In this document: in pieces, positions 35,201-45,398 of the stretch
Numbering within the stretch: position 1 is the stretch's first letter
How the letters are laid out: each line of letters opens with the position of its first letter
Translations under genes and position numbers: made by a program
Notes under the pieces: model-generated
Databases searched by the model: none
What the model saw: the letters and a program-made list of their open reading frames with translations, nothing else
What the model was told of the DNA's origin: nothing
NCBI GenBank assembly: GCA_963971305.1
Contig: OZ020307.1
Location: 9,995,501 to 10,059,500, forward strand
Length of the DNA: 64,000 nucleotides
Direction of reading: 5' to 3'
Origin: Arcuatula senhousia
Taxonomy: Eukaryota; Mollusca; Bivalvia; Mytilida; Mytilidae

Positions 35201-38200
35201 ACAGAACAAAAACTATTATGTACGAACATACGAACGAACCAAATGGCGTATCCCCTCCCCAACTTTGTTGGGCTTGCGGATAATTAAAAAAAAATGCAAT
35301 CCTATTTAATCATGAAAGTATACCATGATCATATTGATATTGATCAATCATATGTCTATAAGGCATTAAAATGTTTTAGTTTAAACATATTTATTTATCC
35401 TGGATTGGGAAACCAGCTTGATGCTTATATAAATCCCTCTCCAGCTAGCAGATTGCGAGTGTGGCCTTTGTAGCGGCCCCCATTGAGCCTACTCTTATCG
35501 AAATCTACAAAGGGGTCTTTAACGTGCATGGGGTATTGCTCTCCGCATACACGGGACAACCTTTTTTCGTCCCTTCCGAAGGACTAGCATCGTTCCTTGA
35601 GACCATCCTCGCAAATGGTGTCAAGAGAGAGTCGGAAAATTGGTTCATGAAATTTTCACCCCGGACGAGGATCGAACCACGAACCTCGGTGTTAGTAGCC
35701 CGACGCGTTAACCACTACACCACCGGCTGCAATATGGAGGAAACCCAAATACATTTACACATTCAATATTACAATGCGGTGATTGAATCTGGTCACATTG
35801 ACTAAATTGCTAGCTGTTTTCCAATATTTAGTTTGGAAATGACACTGATTAATGGTTGTTGTGTCACATATTCCACACCTCATTGTACAAAAAACAGCTA
35901 TGAATGATCATAAATGGTGGTGACTCTATCACCCTAGCTTTATTTTAAACTCCTTCCCAGTATGCTTATCCTTTCCGACTGAAAGTAGTACTGGATAATA
36001 CCACTGATGTATACTTTCAACACATGTTCAATAATTTCATCAAGTGAAATTTTTAATTTCAATAAATTGTCAAATATTTGTTACCATTGTTTATCTAACA
36101 CAAATTTTATGGCAAGTATTTCATTTCTAAGAAAAATTCATTAAATTTGATGTAAAACTAGTTCTATGGAATTTTTTCTACAATTTGTTATTCACAACTG
36201 TTTGTACTTTTTGATCTTTTCATTTCTCTGCCAGATTTTTGACTAACCCTTTATTAACAAATTCCACCAAAACTTGTTTTTCTATTCAGCTTTTCCATTT
36301 TTATTGATATATGTTATCTTTAAAATGCATACCAGTACATGGTTCTACTTCATATTTCATCTTTCCAAAATTAATAGAGGGAGGTCCTCTTTAATAAAGG
36401 GGTGGTAAAAGGTTATTTTTCAATATCTTTTTAACTTTCATCCTTTTCGTGATTTTTATTTTGATTTTTTTGCATTGTTCTAAGTGTTCTGTTTTGTCTG
36501 TATTTGAGCCCCAAGTTTTGTGTAACACAACCTATTTCTTGTGTGTTTTCATCTTTTTTGCTTAAAAATGAGGATCCCGTTGAAATCAGTTTATATTCTC
36601 AGAACCTTTACAAAATCAAAATCAAATTTTATTAAATTTCACAATTATTCAAAGCCATTTTGTTGTGTTTCATGATTGGCAGTTAAATTAATATAACTCG
36701 TGCTTCGTTTTCTGCATTTTGTAAGCACACGTTTTGGCGTTGGAATCCTGACGTTTACCACGCCATGTTAAGATGTTTGCCTGATTATGAACGACCATAC
36801 AATAGAAATTGTCTTGTTACAAGTTGTTACGAAAAGACTTACTCAGGGTCCTCTTTTGTTGGTCTTTTAAAGTAAGGAGGTAAAAATTCTTCATATTTCT
36901 TGTTCACAACCTCATTTCCCTTTTCAGCAATCTCCTGAAAGAAATAATGTATCTAGTTTGTTAATTTCTTGCTACATCATCATTATACAACAACTTACTC
37001 AACATATCAGTATTGCTACCATTTGACAACATGAAATTCAAGGGTTTTCATTTATACCATCAGCATGGGCTGTTTCAGAATTGAGGATACAGGCCTTGTC
37101 ATACTTCAGTGCTTTGCTATATATTCCATATTCCACAAAATTTCTATTTCATAAGAGGGTCAGCTCTCTTGTCTCCTCTCTTGATTAGCCACTAATTGGA
37201 ATGAACAAGATTTACATGTGTAACTAACTGTGACAGACCAGCTAAATCAAAACAGCACTAACCTGAACTTGGTCTTCTTCCCAGTTATCAAGTTTGATTG
37301 AACGGACTCGACTTATGTGTGTTCCTAACTGTCTATGACATCCAGCACAATCAGGACATAGAAACATTCCTAAGTTAACTTCTACCCATTCAGGATCTAA
37401 AAATAGAAACATTCTAATGTTAACTTCTACCCATTCAGGATCTAGAAATAGAAACATTCTAATGGTAACTTCTACCCATTCAGGATCTAAAAATAGAAAC
37501 ATTCTAATGTTAACTTCTACCCATTCAGGATCTAAAAATAGAAACATTCTAATGTTAACTTCTACCCATTCAGGATCTAAAAATAGAAACATTCTAATGT
37601 TAACTTCTACCCATTCAGGATCTAAAAATAGAAACATTCTAATGTTAACTTCTACCCATTCAGGATCTAAAAATAGAAACATTCTAATGTTAACTTCTAC
37701 CCATTCAGCATCTAAAAATAGAAACAATCCTAACTTAACTTCTACCCATTGTGGATCTACCAAACAAGACAACTATTGGCCAAATATAAAAGGAAAGGTT
37801 GATAACAATCATTGTTAATGTGGAAATTTGGACAAGGAATTAATTTTGCTGAATTGAAATCACCTAACAAATGGTTTGTTCTTTAAGTACAAATGTATAG
37901 AGTGTAAATAATCAGAGTAAACATAAATTTATTCCTCAGGCATGAAACATGAAAATGTCACCCAGTGAAATTTTCAACCTTACCAGTGAACACTGCATTG
38001 GTCAATGGCACTTTATGGCTCAACCACGTATGTGGATCAGCCATATAGTTTTACCATTGTCCGTCCGTCCATCCATCCGTACGTACATATGTACATACAT
38101 TGTGTACGTAAGTCTGTCCATAACACTTTGGTTAAGTTCTTGGTTAAGGTCCATTACTCAGATACTAGATGTTGGGGGTCAATGATATTTTACCTCTAGA

Positions 38201-41200
38201 TGGGTCTTGGGTAGGGCTACACCACCCACTAGAAATTAGTTCACTGACCTATATTTTATGGATGAACAACTTTGGTTAAGTTCTTGGTTAAGGTCTATAA
38301 CTTGGATAATAACTCAATAATATTTCACCACTAGATTTGTCTTGGCTAGAATGTCACCAACCACTAGAAATTAGGTCACTCTGACCTTTATTTTATGCAT
38401 GAATGACTTTGGTTAAGTTCCTTGTTAAGGTCCATTACTTGAATACTAGTTGTTGGAGGTCTATATTTCACCACTAGATGGGTCTTAGGTAGGGCTACAC
38501 CACCCACTAGAAATTAGGTCACTGTGACCTCTATTTTATAAATAAGGTTCATAACCCAGGTTATACACATCAGGGGTCAATGATATTAAAAAAAAAAGCT
38601 ACGCTGAGCGCAGCATGATACGACCACAACAAGTTGAACCCTGTACCTAAGAGGCCTAATTCGGAGAGTCTATATTGCTTTAGTCACATGAAGCCCATGG
38701 TGGACTTACAAAGCTTTTTGACACATGCATCCTGTGGTGGACTTTCAAATTCATTTTGATACAAACATACATACATGTATATATTAGATCAACATACAAA
38801 AAACCTTATCAATTCACAGTTTTTGCCCTTTGACCCCTAATTTAAAAAAAAACAAACTAAGAAATATTGTTAATCAGATTGCAAAATGGCCAGGGATTTT
38901 CATAAGGAATCAAATGAAAAAAGATTTTGAAAATCGGACCAAAAATAAACAAGACCAATCGATGTCTGGCCCTGCGTCGCACAGCAAAACGTTGAACCCT
39001 GTACGTTCTAGGCCCAATATGGACAGTCAAAATATTTTATGGTGGACTTACAAAGCATATTTGTCACCTGCCACCCAATATTGTAAAAATAGACAAAAAA
39101 TAGTTTCTATTTTTTTCCCTTTTGGTCCCCTTATTGCTAAACAGAAAAGGTGGGTCAAGAAAAAATTGTATCCTTCATTTTGAATCCAATATATGACCAA
39201 AATTAACTTGTAAAAAAAAAATTCTAAATCGGACCATAAATAAAAAATCTCACATGTTTGCCCCTTTTGGGCCCCTCGTTCCTAAACAAAAAGAGAGGGG
39301 ACACCCAAAATCATCCACACCCTTTTGTTTATGGTGAGTAACACTATTGTAAAGTTTCATAGCATTTGGTCAACCAAAACAAGTTATTGTGGAAACAAAT
39401 AAAAAAGTTGCTTTTTTGGACCCTTTAGGGCCCTTAGTTTCGAAACGAAAAAAGAGGGGACACCCATAATCAGCCCAACCCTTCCTTTTATGGTAAGTAA
39501 CATTACTGTAAAGTTTCATAGCATTTGGTCAACCAGAACAAAAGTTATTGTGGGAAAAAATTTAAAAAGTCGCTTTTTTGGCCCTTTTTGGGCCTCTAAT
39601 TTCTAAACGAAAAAAGAGAGGACACCCAAAATCAGCCCAACCCTTCCTTATATGGTAAGTAACATTACTGTAAAGTTTCATAGCATTTGGTCAACCAGAA
39701 CAAAAGTTTTTGTGGAAAAAAAATAAAAAGTCACTTTTTTAGCCCCTTTTGAGCCCCTAATTTCTAAACGAAAAAAGAGGGGACACCCAAAATCAGCCCA
39801 ACCCTTCCTTTTATGGTAAGTAACATTACTGTAAAGTTTCATAGCATTTGGTCAACCAGAACAAAAGTTATTGTGGAAAAAAATTAAAAAGTCACTTTTT
39901 TGGCCCCTTTTAGGCCCCTAATTTCTAAACAAAATTATAAAATGACCCCAAAAGGGGAGGTGCACATCTTGAATATATCTGTAATCACTGTGTAAAATTT
40001 CAGAAAGATCTAGTGTTTGGTTTTTGAGATTCAGATTACACAAGACAGGCACCCCATGGCGGGACGGACGGACAGACGGACGGACAGATGGACGGACGGA
40101 GTGACCCGACTACTAGACCTGCTTTCGCCTTCGGCGACGCAGGTAAAAAGTAAATTTTATAGGTGTGGCCCGTCTTTAGTCCCCTATAGCAATGTAACGG
40201 TTCAATATATATCAAAACCATTGACACATTTAGTTGACAGATTTTAATTTCCATTAAAAAAAAAGAATTTTCAAAATCGAATGAATAATAAACATTCTAC
40301 AACAGTTTTGTCAAAATACATGTATTAGCCCCTTTTGGCCCTTTTTTCTTAAACGGTAGGGACCGCAAACCCCTAATACAATATGGTGGATTATACCAAT
40401 CTTCCAGTGGTAACAAACATCATATTAAAACGTCATAACAATTTGCTGGCCAACTTTTTAGTATAAAACTATTTGCCTTGACTAACTTTTAACAAGTGTG
40501 GCCACTAAAAGTATGTCTCGCCTGCCGGCACCATCACTAAAATCAACTACCTAAGCTTTCATTTCTTGATATAAACACAAAAAGTGTATGTATGCCTAAT
40601 AACAGATGCCTAGTTATTATACTATTCAAGCAATCCATTGTCCAAACAAGAATTACAAAAAGTTTTCTGTCTGAAAAAAACCTAAGTTCACAGAGTCACT
40701 GGAGCGTAAAAATGGGGTCATAGTCACATGGCATGGTGACAGTTGCTTTGTCCATAACCGCAACTGTCTGTTTACCCAATATCAGATGCCTAGCTATTAT
40801 AACTTTTCAGCAATTCATCATCCACAAAAGTCTTACAAAAAAGTTTTTCAGCCTGAAAAAGACCTAAGTTCACAGAGTCACTAGAGCGTGAAAATGGGGT
40901 CAGGGTCACGCAGCATGGATACAGTTGCGTAGACCATAACCTAAACTGTCTGTATACCTAATATCAGATGCTTAGCTAATATACTTTTCCAGCAATTCAT
41001 CGTCCACAAAAGTCTTACAAAAAAGTTTAAAGCCTGAAAAAAGACCTAAGTTCACAAAGTCACTGGAGCGTGAAAATGGGGTCAGGGTCACATGACATGG
41101 TGACAGTTGCGTAGACCATAACCTGAACTGTCTGTATACCAAATATCAGATGCCTAGCTAATATACTTTTCCAGCAATTCATCATCCACAAAAGTCTTAC

Positions 41201-44200
41201 AAAAAAGTTTACGACCTGAAAAAAGACCTAAGTTCACAGAGTCACTGGAGCGTAAAAATGGGGTCATGGTCACATGGCATGGTGACAGTTGCATTGTCCA
41301 TAACCGCAACTGTCTGTTTACCCAATATCAGATGCCTAGCTATTATAACTTTTCAGCAATTCATCATCCACAAAAGTCTTACAAAAAAGTTTTCAGCCTG
41401 AAAAAGACCTAAGTTCACAGAGTCACTAGAGCGTGAAAATGGGGTCAGGGTCACGCAGCATGGATACAGTTGTGTAGACCATAACCTAAACTGTCTGTAT
41501 ACCTAATATCAGATGCCTAGCTAATATACTTTTCCAGCAATTCATCGTCCACAAAAGTCTTACAAAAAAGTTTAAAGCCTGAAAAAAGACCTAAGTTCAC
41601 AAAGTCACTGGAGCGTAAAAATGGGGTCAGGGTCACATGGCATGGTGACAGTTGCGTAGACCATAACCTGAACTGTCTGTATACCAAATATCAGATGCCT
41701 AGCTAATATACTTTTCCAGCAATTCATCGTCCACAAAAGTCTTACAAAAAAGTTTACGACCTGAAAAAAGACCTAAGTTCACAGAGTCACTGGAGCGTGA
41801 AAATGGGGTCAGGGTCACAGGGCATGGTGACAGTTGCGTAGACCATAACCTGAACTGTCTGTATACCAAATATCAGATGCCTAGCTATTATACTTTTCAA
41901 GCAATTCATTGTCCACAAAAGTCTTACAAAAAAGTTTACGACGCCGCCGCCGCCGCCGCCGGAAAGTAATACCTATGTCTCGCCTTCCGCGACTATTCGT
42001 CGCAGGCGAGACAAAAATGGTGTTTTTTTCCCCTTTGACCCCTAATTTCTCAAAAACGGTAAGAGATATTGCAAATCTGATTGAAAAACACAGGCAGCAA
42101 TTTTTACAAGGATTCCAAAGAAAAAGATTTTGAAAATCGGACCACAAATAAAAAAGTTGATTTTTCGGGTGTGGCCCCTTTTTGATCCCCTGTAGCAATG
42201 TAACGGTGCAATCAATATCAAAACCATTGACACATTTAGTTGACAGAATTTAATGAGGAATTCAATAAAAAAAAGAATTTTCAAAATCAAATAAATAACA
42301 AACATTCTACAACAGTTTTGTCAAAACACTCGTATTAGCCCCTTTTGGCTCTTTTTTCTAAAACAGTAGGGACCACAAACCCTTAATACAATACCAACCT
42401 TCCTTTAGTCGTTAAAAACATTATATCCAAAATTTAAAACAATTGGTCCACATTTACTCAAGTTATCATACGGAAACCAAATGTTCTCAGATGACAACAA
42501 CGACGATGTCGCCATATATAACATTATATGATCGCAAAATTTTTTGGTCGTATAAAAATGGGAGGGTCATAGGCACATTTTCTAGTTGAAAGAGGAAATA
42601 TAGTTGTATAAATACATTTTACTGAGGAAGCATAAGAGGGGCTCCCGCAGGGTACCCCCCTCAGGTCGCAAGGTCGCTTTTAAAAGGCATATTTTGGCGG
42701 AGGTCCCAGGTGGTTTTTTGGCATAGGTAGATTTTATGAAGTGTAGGTCGGAAGTCGCCCTAAATAAGCCCTCAGGTCACAGGTCGTTTTTAACCCTGTG
42801 TGAGCCACACAAGACACTCTCAATTGTACAAATTATTCAATGTCATAATAGCCAATAAAAAGCATTTTAAAGAAATTTATGGTTGTTTTAAATTCCAGTC
42901 ACTCTCAAACATTACATATATAGGTTCTCCTTCTGCCAAGAGTGGATTAAATGATTTAAGATTTTTATACTAATGATCATATACACCACCATCAGCGTGA
43001 ATTTTAATTTCTCAATGCCACACGGTGGATGTGGGGTTTAGTAGTTATATTGACATCCACTGATTTTCACGCAGTCTCCACCCAGCACCGTGGAGAATTA
43101 GAACAACACGGTATATTGGTATCATCCTCTTCGCATTTTTCGCAAAGAATGGCATCCACCATGGAAAATTTATCCTAGTTACTTCATTTTTTCAAATTCT
43201 TACACAAAAAAGAAAATGAATACAACATGTATCTCCAATATGTATTTACTTTATGCAAAGCTACAAGGCTGTAGCTGTTATACTTTTGAACTATAGATTG
43301 CACACTCTTTACGTCCTTCTATAAGAACATATGGTATAAGTTTTCAACAATTAAAATTGACATTATATGTAGGGTAATTCTAGCCATCAGGTCTTACCCC
43401 TAAAAGAGGTCATTTGACAACTTTGACCCAATTTTGTTCAGATTAATGAGTTAATTGATTCAGATAGAAACAGCTTGTCTCTATCTGTAGTTTGTTCATT
43501 CTATTGTGTAAAACATGAAAAACACTGTATAAAGGTCCATAACCCCTATAAGGAGTTAAACACAGTAGTTTCAGAGGAGAAGACCATTTAACTTGAAGGA
43601 GAGTCTTGTTTTAGTGTTAGTAAAAAATATAGTAAAAAATATCTATCTTTTAAGGCCCCTGCACAGATTTCTTATTTCATTATTAGCATTATTTTATATA
43701 GCAGAAATCCTTTTTCAGAATGTTTTTTTTTTCTTTACCTTGGCTGCTGAATTTTTGTCAAAAATCATTTGCAGAATATTTTTTAAGAAAAAACTGAGGC
43801 CAGCCTTCAAATTGAATGATCGGTCCATAAATACATGTGCATAAAGAAACATCTTGTAGGTTTCTTTGAATCCCAACAAGAACCTTCAACCGGTGAGAGA
43901 TGGTCCCTGTCTAAGTTTGAACTGGAGCAGCTAACTCTCTGGCTGTGGTGTGTCATGAGCTGGACCACTCATGGCACACAGCGAGTCTCAAGTTAACAGT
44001 CGCTGTAGAGGGTTATAGCCTATAGTCACGACTATAAACTTCCACTGATCAAACAAATTACAGTTTATTAGACGATAACTATGGTTGTGAAGCATGTGTC
44101 AGCATATTTTCCTTTTAAGTTTATCTCATACAATGACAAGAAATAAATGAATATTAGTCATGAATGACCTAATCCATTGTGTGACATTGAATGTACATGT

Positions 44201-44575
44201 AACACTAACAGAACAGATAGTTCAAGGAAAATAAAGATAAGAAACTTAGAAAGTGATGACTTTTGATGTGAATTCGCTTTATAATTAAAAATCATTGAAA
44301 ATGAAAGAAAATCAGGAGTTGAGCATTGAATACAACATGTATTATTTTTTTTTAAATTAGGTGAAAACAAGATGTATAACATTTTCATCCTGGTTTCTTA
44401 AAATCCTGGTCCAAAATATAAACGGCTTTAGCCCGCTGTGACAATAGGTTATATTTCTCTGAAAGAATATAAGGTTATAGAAGGGTAAGATACCTGGGCT
44501 CCTACAGTCTGCACAAACATTGTTACCAGGTTTACTCAAAAGTTCTATTAACATTGCTCTACTTCTGTCCGCCAT
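26887..44575 (-). CDS. ADAP1: ArfGAP with dual PH domains (ADAP, centaurin-alpha), complete
   Basis: ADAPs are GTPase-activating proteins for Arf6-type GTPases, recruited to membranes by PI(3,4,5)P3. Nine exons: 44494-44575, 37263-37396, 36843-36934, 32314-32518, 30982-31125, 29354-29437, 28773-28907, 28272-28506 and 26887-26915. They total 1140 bp with consistent phases, giving 379 residues; vertebrate ADAP1 and ADAP2 are about 375-380. The ArfGAP zinc finger is C21-x2-C24-x16-C41-x2-C44, with the arginine finger R49 four residues on. PH1 covers about 131-237 (EGYLHKRGK, KKRKFIL) and PH2 about 257-362 (EGWLHKKGP, KKRWFTLDNRKLMY, W in the last helix). The start MADRSRAMLIELLSKPGN matches the family N-terminus and has a strong context (AAGATGGCGG). 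The symbol could equally be ADAP2; invertebrates usually have one gene. Confidence 0.94.
26916..28271 (-). other. ADAP last intron
   Basis: AT-rich, with no recognised repeat or exon. Confidence 0.4.
28272..28506 (-). CDS. ADAP1: ADAP exon 8, second half of PH2
   Basis: This exon is 235 bp and reads SPFPKNEVYIGHQDEGGYSI, then GYVFTLTVPGRDFVLSANL and DMDQWIEAFKEIM, which is the C-terminal PH helix with its invariant Trp. Donor AGAC|GTATGT. Confidence 0.92.
28773..28907 (-). CDS. ADAP1: ADAP exon 7, start of PH2
   Basis: This exon is 135 bp, phase 0 both sides. It reads LVEGLTNDFRLEGWLHKKGP then FKKRWFTLDNRKLMYSEDPL. The basic residues in the first two strands fit phosphoinositide binding. 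Confidence 0.93.
29219..29277. repeat. (CAGA)n microsatellite
   Basis: Uninterrupted 4-bp repeat in the intron between ADAP exons 6 and 7; a short satellite of it is at 29330-29343, 10 bp from exon 6. Confidence 0.97.
29354..29437 (-). CDS. ADAP1: ADAP exon 6, end of PH1
   Basis: This exon is 84 bp, phase 0, reading EIVDWYYAIRAAKFHWRKIA, the C-terminal helix of PH1. Confidence 0.93.
29756..29888. repeat. 45-bp tandem repeat, three copies
   Basis: CTGTTGATTGGACAAAATGT recurs at 29756, 29801 and 29846. A diverged fourth copy (AACTAAGCTTGCTGATGATA) resumes at 30728, beyond the next element. Confidence 0.9.
29905..30727 (+). mobile_element. TIR element AGGGCCCCGC with tandem core
   Basis: AGGGCCCCGC at 29905-29914 and GCGGGGCCCT at 30718-30727 bound 823 bp. 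The core is about four units of about 180 bp (CAAATCATGACATGCTACTT, then GTTTTAGTGTTCACAAAGTC). Then come GACGGACGGACGGACAGAC and a perfect hairpin CCGCATC-TTC-GATGCGG overlapping the right TIR. It sits inside the 45-bp tandem repeat. Confidence 0.85.
30728..30981 (-). other. ADAP intron remnant right of the element
   Basis: Nothing beyond the resumed 45-bp repeat copy. Confidence 0.4.
30982..31125 (-). CDS. ADAP1: ADAP exon 5, PH1
   Basis: This exon is 144 bp, phase 0. It reads VVFAKDKITYPNGLQITYFY then RSIFVYASDSK, matching the HGLQVTYL...RNIFIYHEDGK stretch of ADAP1. Confidence 0.93.
31643..31813. mobile_element. 171-bp hairpin MITE
   Basis: The left arm (ATAGTATAACTAAT..., AATATCAATTTTAATGTCAC) and right arm (GTGACATTAAAATTGATATT..., TTAGTTATACTAT) pair over most of their length around a centre near 31728. 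Confidence 0.8.
31814..32313 (-). other. ADAP intron, no recognised feature
   Basis: AT-rich intron DNA between the hairpin MITE and exon 4. Confidence 0.4.
32314..32518 (-). CDS. ADAP1: ADAP exon 4, linker and PH1 start
   Basis: This exon is 205 bp. It reads LRLEFVKAKYARKEFMDPEK then IKEGYLHKRGKDDNGFKKRK. RAKYERQEF and EGFLWKRG are the vertebrate counterparts. Donor AAT|GTAAGT. Confidence 0.94.
33106..34121 (+). mobile_element. Tandem-core element carrying repeated ERE-type palindromes
   Basis: ATGGCCC at 33106 and GGGCCAT ending at 34121 bound about six units of 146 bp, then ACGGACGGACGGAC and an imperfect hairpin around CCACATACGTGG. Each unit holds a palindrome of type AGGTCAnnnTGACCT: exact at 33349, 33641, 33787 and 33933, one mismatch at 33205 and 33495. 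It lies in ADAP intron 3. A reversed copy is at 38015-38588. Confidence 0.8.
34780..35290 (+). mobile_element. Related tandem-unit element
   Basis: About three diverged units (CCCACTT/CCCACTGACC, GGGATATGGACCTTAACC) start after CACAGGACAGCTAATCCCC. They end with GTACGAACATACGAACGAAC and a hairpin-like CCCAACTTTGTTGGG. One unit has AGGTCAAGGTGACCT at 34964-34978. The outer borders are uncertain. Confidence 0.5.
35440..35730 (-). mobile_element. tRNA-derived SINE
   Basis: Read on the - strand it starts CCGGTGGTGTAGTGGTTAAC (A box), with B box GGTTCGATCC at plus 35669-35678. It continues through a conserved-looking body (TTGCGAGGATGGTCTCAAGG; CCCCTTTGTAGATTTCGATA). In ADAP intron 3. Confidence 0.8.
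35731..36842 (-). other. ADAP intron 3, remaining part
   Basis: AT-rich, with no repeat border or exon recognised. Confidence 0.4.
36843..36934 (-). CDS. ADAP1: ADAP exon 3
   Basis: This exon is 92 bp and reads EIAEKGNEVVNKKYEEFLPP then YFKRPTKEDP, the C-terminal helices of the ArfGAP domain (compare GNDAARARFE...FYYRP). Donor CCTGA|GTAAGT. Confidence 0.93.
37263..37396 (-). CDS. ADAP1: ADAP exon 2, ArfGAP zinc finger
   Basis: This exon is 134 bp and reads DPEWVEVNLGMFLCPDCAGC then HRQLGTHISRVRSIKLDNWE. It supplies C41, C44 and the arginine finger R49. The usual Ile before HR is Cys here. Its 5' end and acceptor are repeated eight times upstream on the - strand. I chose 37396 as the start because it gives the family x16 spacing between the two Cys pairs. 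Confidence 0.9.
37397..37756 (-). repeat. Exon-derived 45-bp minisatellite with repeated splice acceptors
   Basis: Eight 45-bp units, each containing on the - strand TTTCTATTTTTAG (acceptor) and ATCCTGAATGGGTAGAAG (start of exon 2). Acceptor-like AG sites precede 37441, 37486, 37531, 37576, 37621, 37666, 37711 and 37756 in the same phase as the real one. The whole array is open in the exon 2 frame and encodes DPEWVEVNIRMFLFL per unit. The last two units are diverged (DAEW, DPQW), and four central ones are identical, showing recent homogenisation. Confidence 0.93.
37757..38014 (-). other. ADAP intron 1, start of the repeat-rich part
   Basis: No feature seen apart from the pyrimidine-rich tract before the outermost acceptor copy. 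Confidence 0.4.
38015..38588 (-). mobile_element. Reverse copy of the ERE-bearing tandem element
   Basis: It starts ATGGCTCAACCACGTATGTG, with a GTCCGTCCGTCC run and about four units. AGGTCACTCTGACCT at 38373-38387 and AGGTCACTGTGACCT at 38516-38530 are exact IR3 palindromes. The right end is truncated. Confidence 0.7.
38971..40143 (+). mobile_element. TIR element CCTGCGTCGC with tandem core
   Basis: CCTGCGTCGC at 38971-38980 and GCGACGCAGG at 40134-40143. The core is about five units of about 180 bp (AAAGAGGGGACACCCAAAAT, then TTTCATAGCATTTGGTCAAC), then (GGAC)n at 40061-40100 and a hairpin around TTTCGCCTTCGGCGA. Confidence 0.75.
40514..42013 (+). mobile_element. TIR element TGTCTCGCCTGC with tandem core
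   Basis: TGTCTCGCCTGC at 40514-40525 and GCAGGCGAGACA at 42002-42013 are exact inverted copies. The core is about seven units of about 181 bp (TATCAGATGCCTAGCTAATA marks each). It ends with (CGC)n at 41943-41961 and a hairpin GTCTCGCCTTCCGCGAC...GTCGCAGGCGAGAC. Confidence 0.85.
42561..44493 (-). other. ADAP intron 1, part nearest exon 1
   Basis: No exon seen. 43380-43580 is a degraded reverse fragment of the AGCTCACC family (GAGGTCATTTGACAACTTTG). The rest is unclassified. Confidence 0.4.
44494..44575 (-). CDS. ADAP1: ADAP exon 1 with start codon
   Basis: This exon is 82 bp: ATG plus 26 codons and one base, reading MADRSRAMLIELLSKPGN then NVCADCRSP, with donor CCAG|GTATCT. It carries the first zinc pair C21/C24. 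The ATG context (GCCAAGATGGCGG) is close to the animal consensus. Confidence 0.94.
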
Positions 44576-45398
44576 CTTGGCAGGGATAAAAGTGTTACTA
44601 AAAATAGTAACGGGTTATTTTTACGCCCAGAACAGAAATAGTTTTATAAGCGGTTATTTTTAAATTCACATTTGAATGCGTATTTTCAAAATGTTGGTCG
44701 AAAACAAAAATCAGTTGAAAATATCATCAATCTATTGATTAAGTTGAAATCACATGACATTTACCTAAAAATATGATAAATAGGACTTTTGGCGGGAACA
44801 TTTTCCCGAATTTTTTTTCAGAGAAGCTGTTTTTTTCATAAGTCACTTATAAACTAGACCAGGGATGTCCAAAACAAGTTTTATTTAATCCCTGACTAGA
44901 CCGGTAAACTAGACACTAAGATTAGACAGATCAATAGTGATACTGTTTGGGCAAAATGAGTCCGTTATCGGCTTCTTAGTAGGGTGAATTTCAAATAAAT
45001 AACTTAATGGACAAAATAGATAAAAAAAACTCGTTGCCAAAAATTACAGAATAAAGAATTTAGAAAACCCCATCCCCACCCTCTTATGTGCCTGTCTTAT
45101 AAGTAATATTTTTCCAAGCTTATGTTTGTTCCTGTCATCTTTGTGTTTTATTGAATTCGTTGTCCAGAAGGGACTTAATTTCGTTAATAATTCTAGATTT
45201 GATTTTGAATCATAGCAAAGAAAGTGAAACAAATATTAAAGACATAAGTATCCAAAGCAAAATACAAAGATTAGTCGGTTGTCTATTGAGAAAGAATTTG
45301 TCCAATTTGTAATCTCTATTTAGAATTGCATCAAAAGCAATGAAAGTGTGTATCTTAGAATTGCAGTTTTGATATTGGGACAATTGGAAGACGACCAG
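44576..45398 (-). promoter_or_regulatory. ADAP1: Presumed ADAP 5' UTR and promoter region
   Basis: Immediately upstream of the start codon. No TATA box or CpG-rich stretch stands out. 44886-44945 is a dispersed repeat (AAACTAGACACTAAGATTAG) that recurs at the right edge of the window, so the promoter is probably confined to the first few hundred bases. Confidence 0.35.

Larger units (their letters stand above)
38596..42560. mobile_element. Composite nest of tandem-core elements in ADAP intron 1
   Basis: The outer element begins AGCTACGCTGAGCGCAGCAT (family also at 52458) and ends near GATCGCAAAATTTTTTGGTC. Units at 38830-38950 and 42036-42145, and at 40145-40385 and 42160-42400, are direct copies. 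Two other elements are inserted: 38971-40143 and 40514-42013. The outer right border is approximate. Confidence 0.6.

Noticed and set aside
35655..35730. Functional tRNA gene on the - strand
   Set aside because: A and B boxes are present, but the sequence runs on into a SINE body and no full cloverleaf with acceptor stem was found.
37417..37818. + strand frame with repeated STHSGSKNRNILML
   Set aside because: Antisense shadow of the ADAP acceptor minisatellite; no other support.
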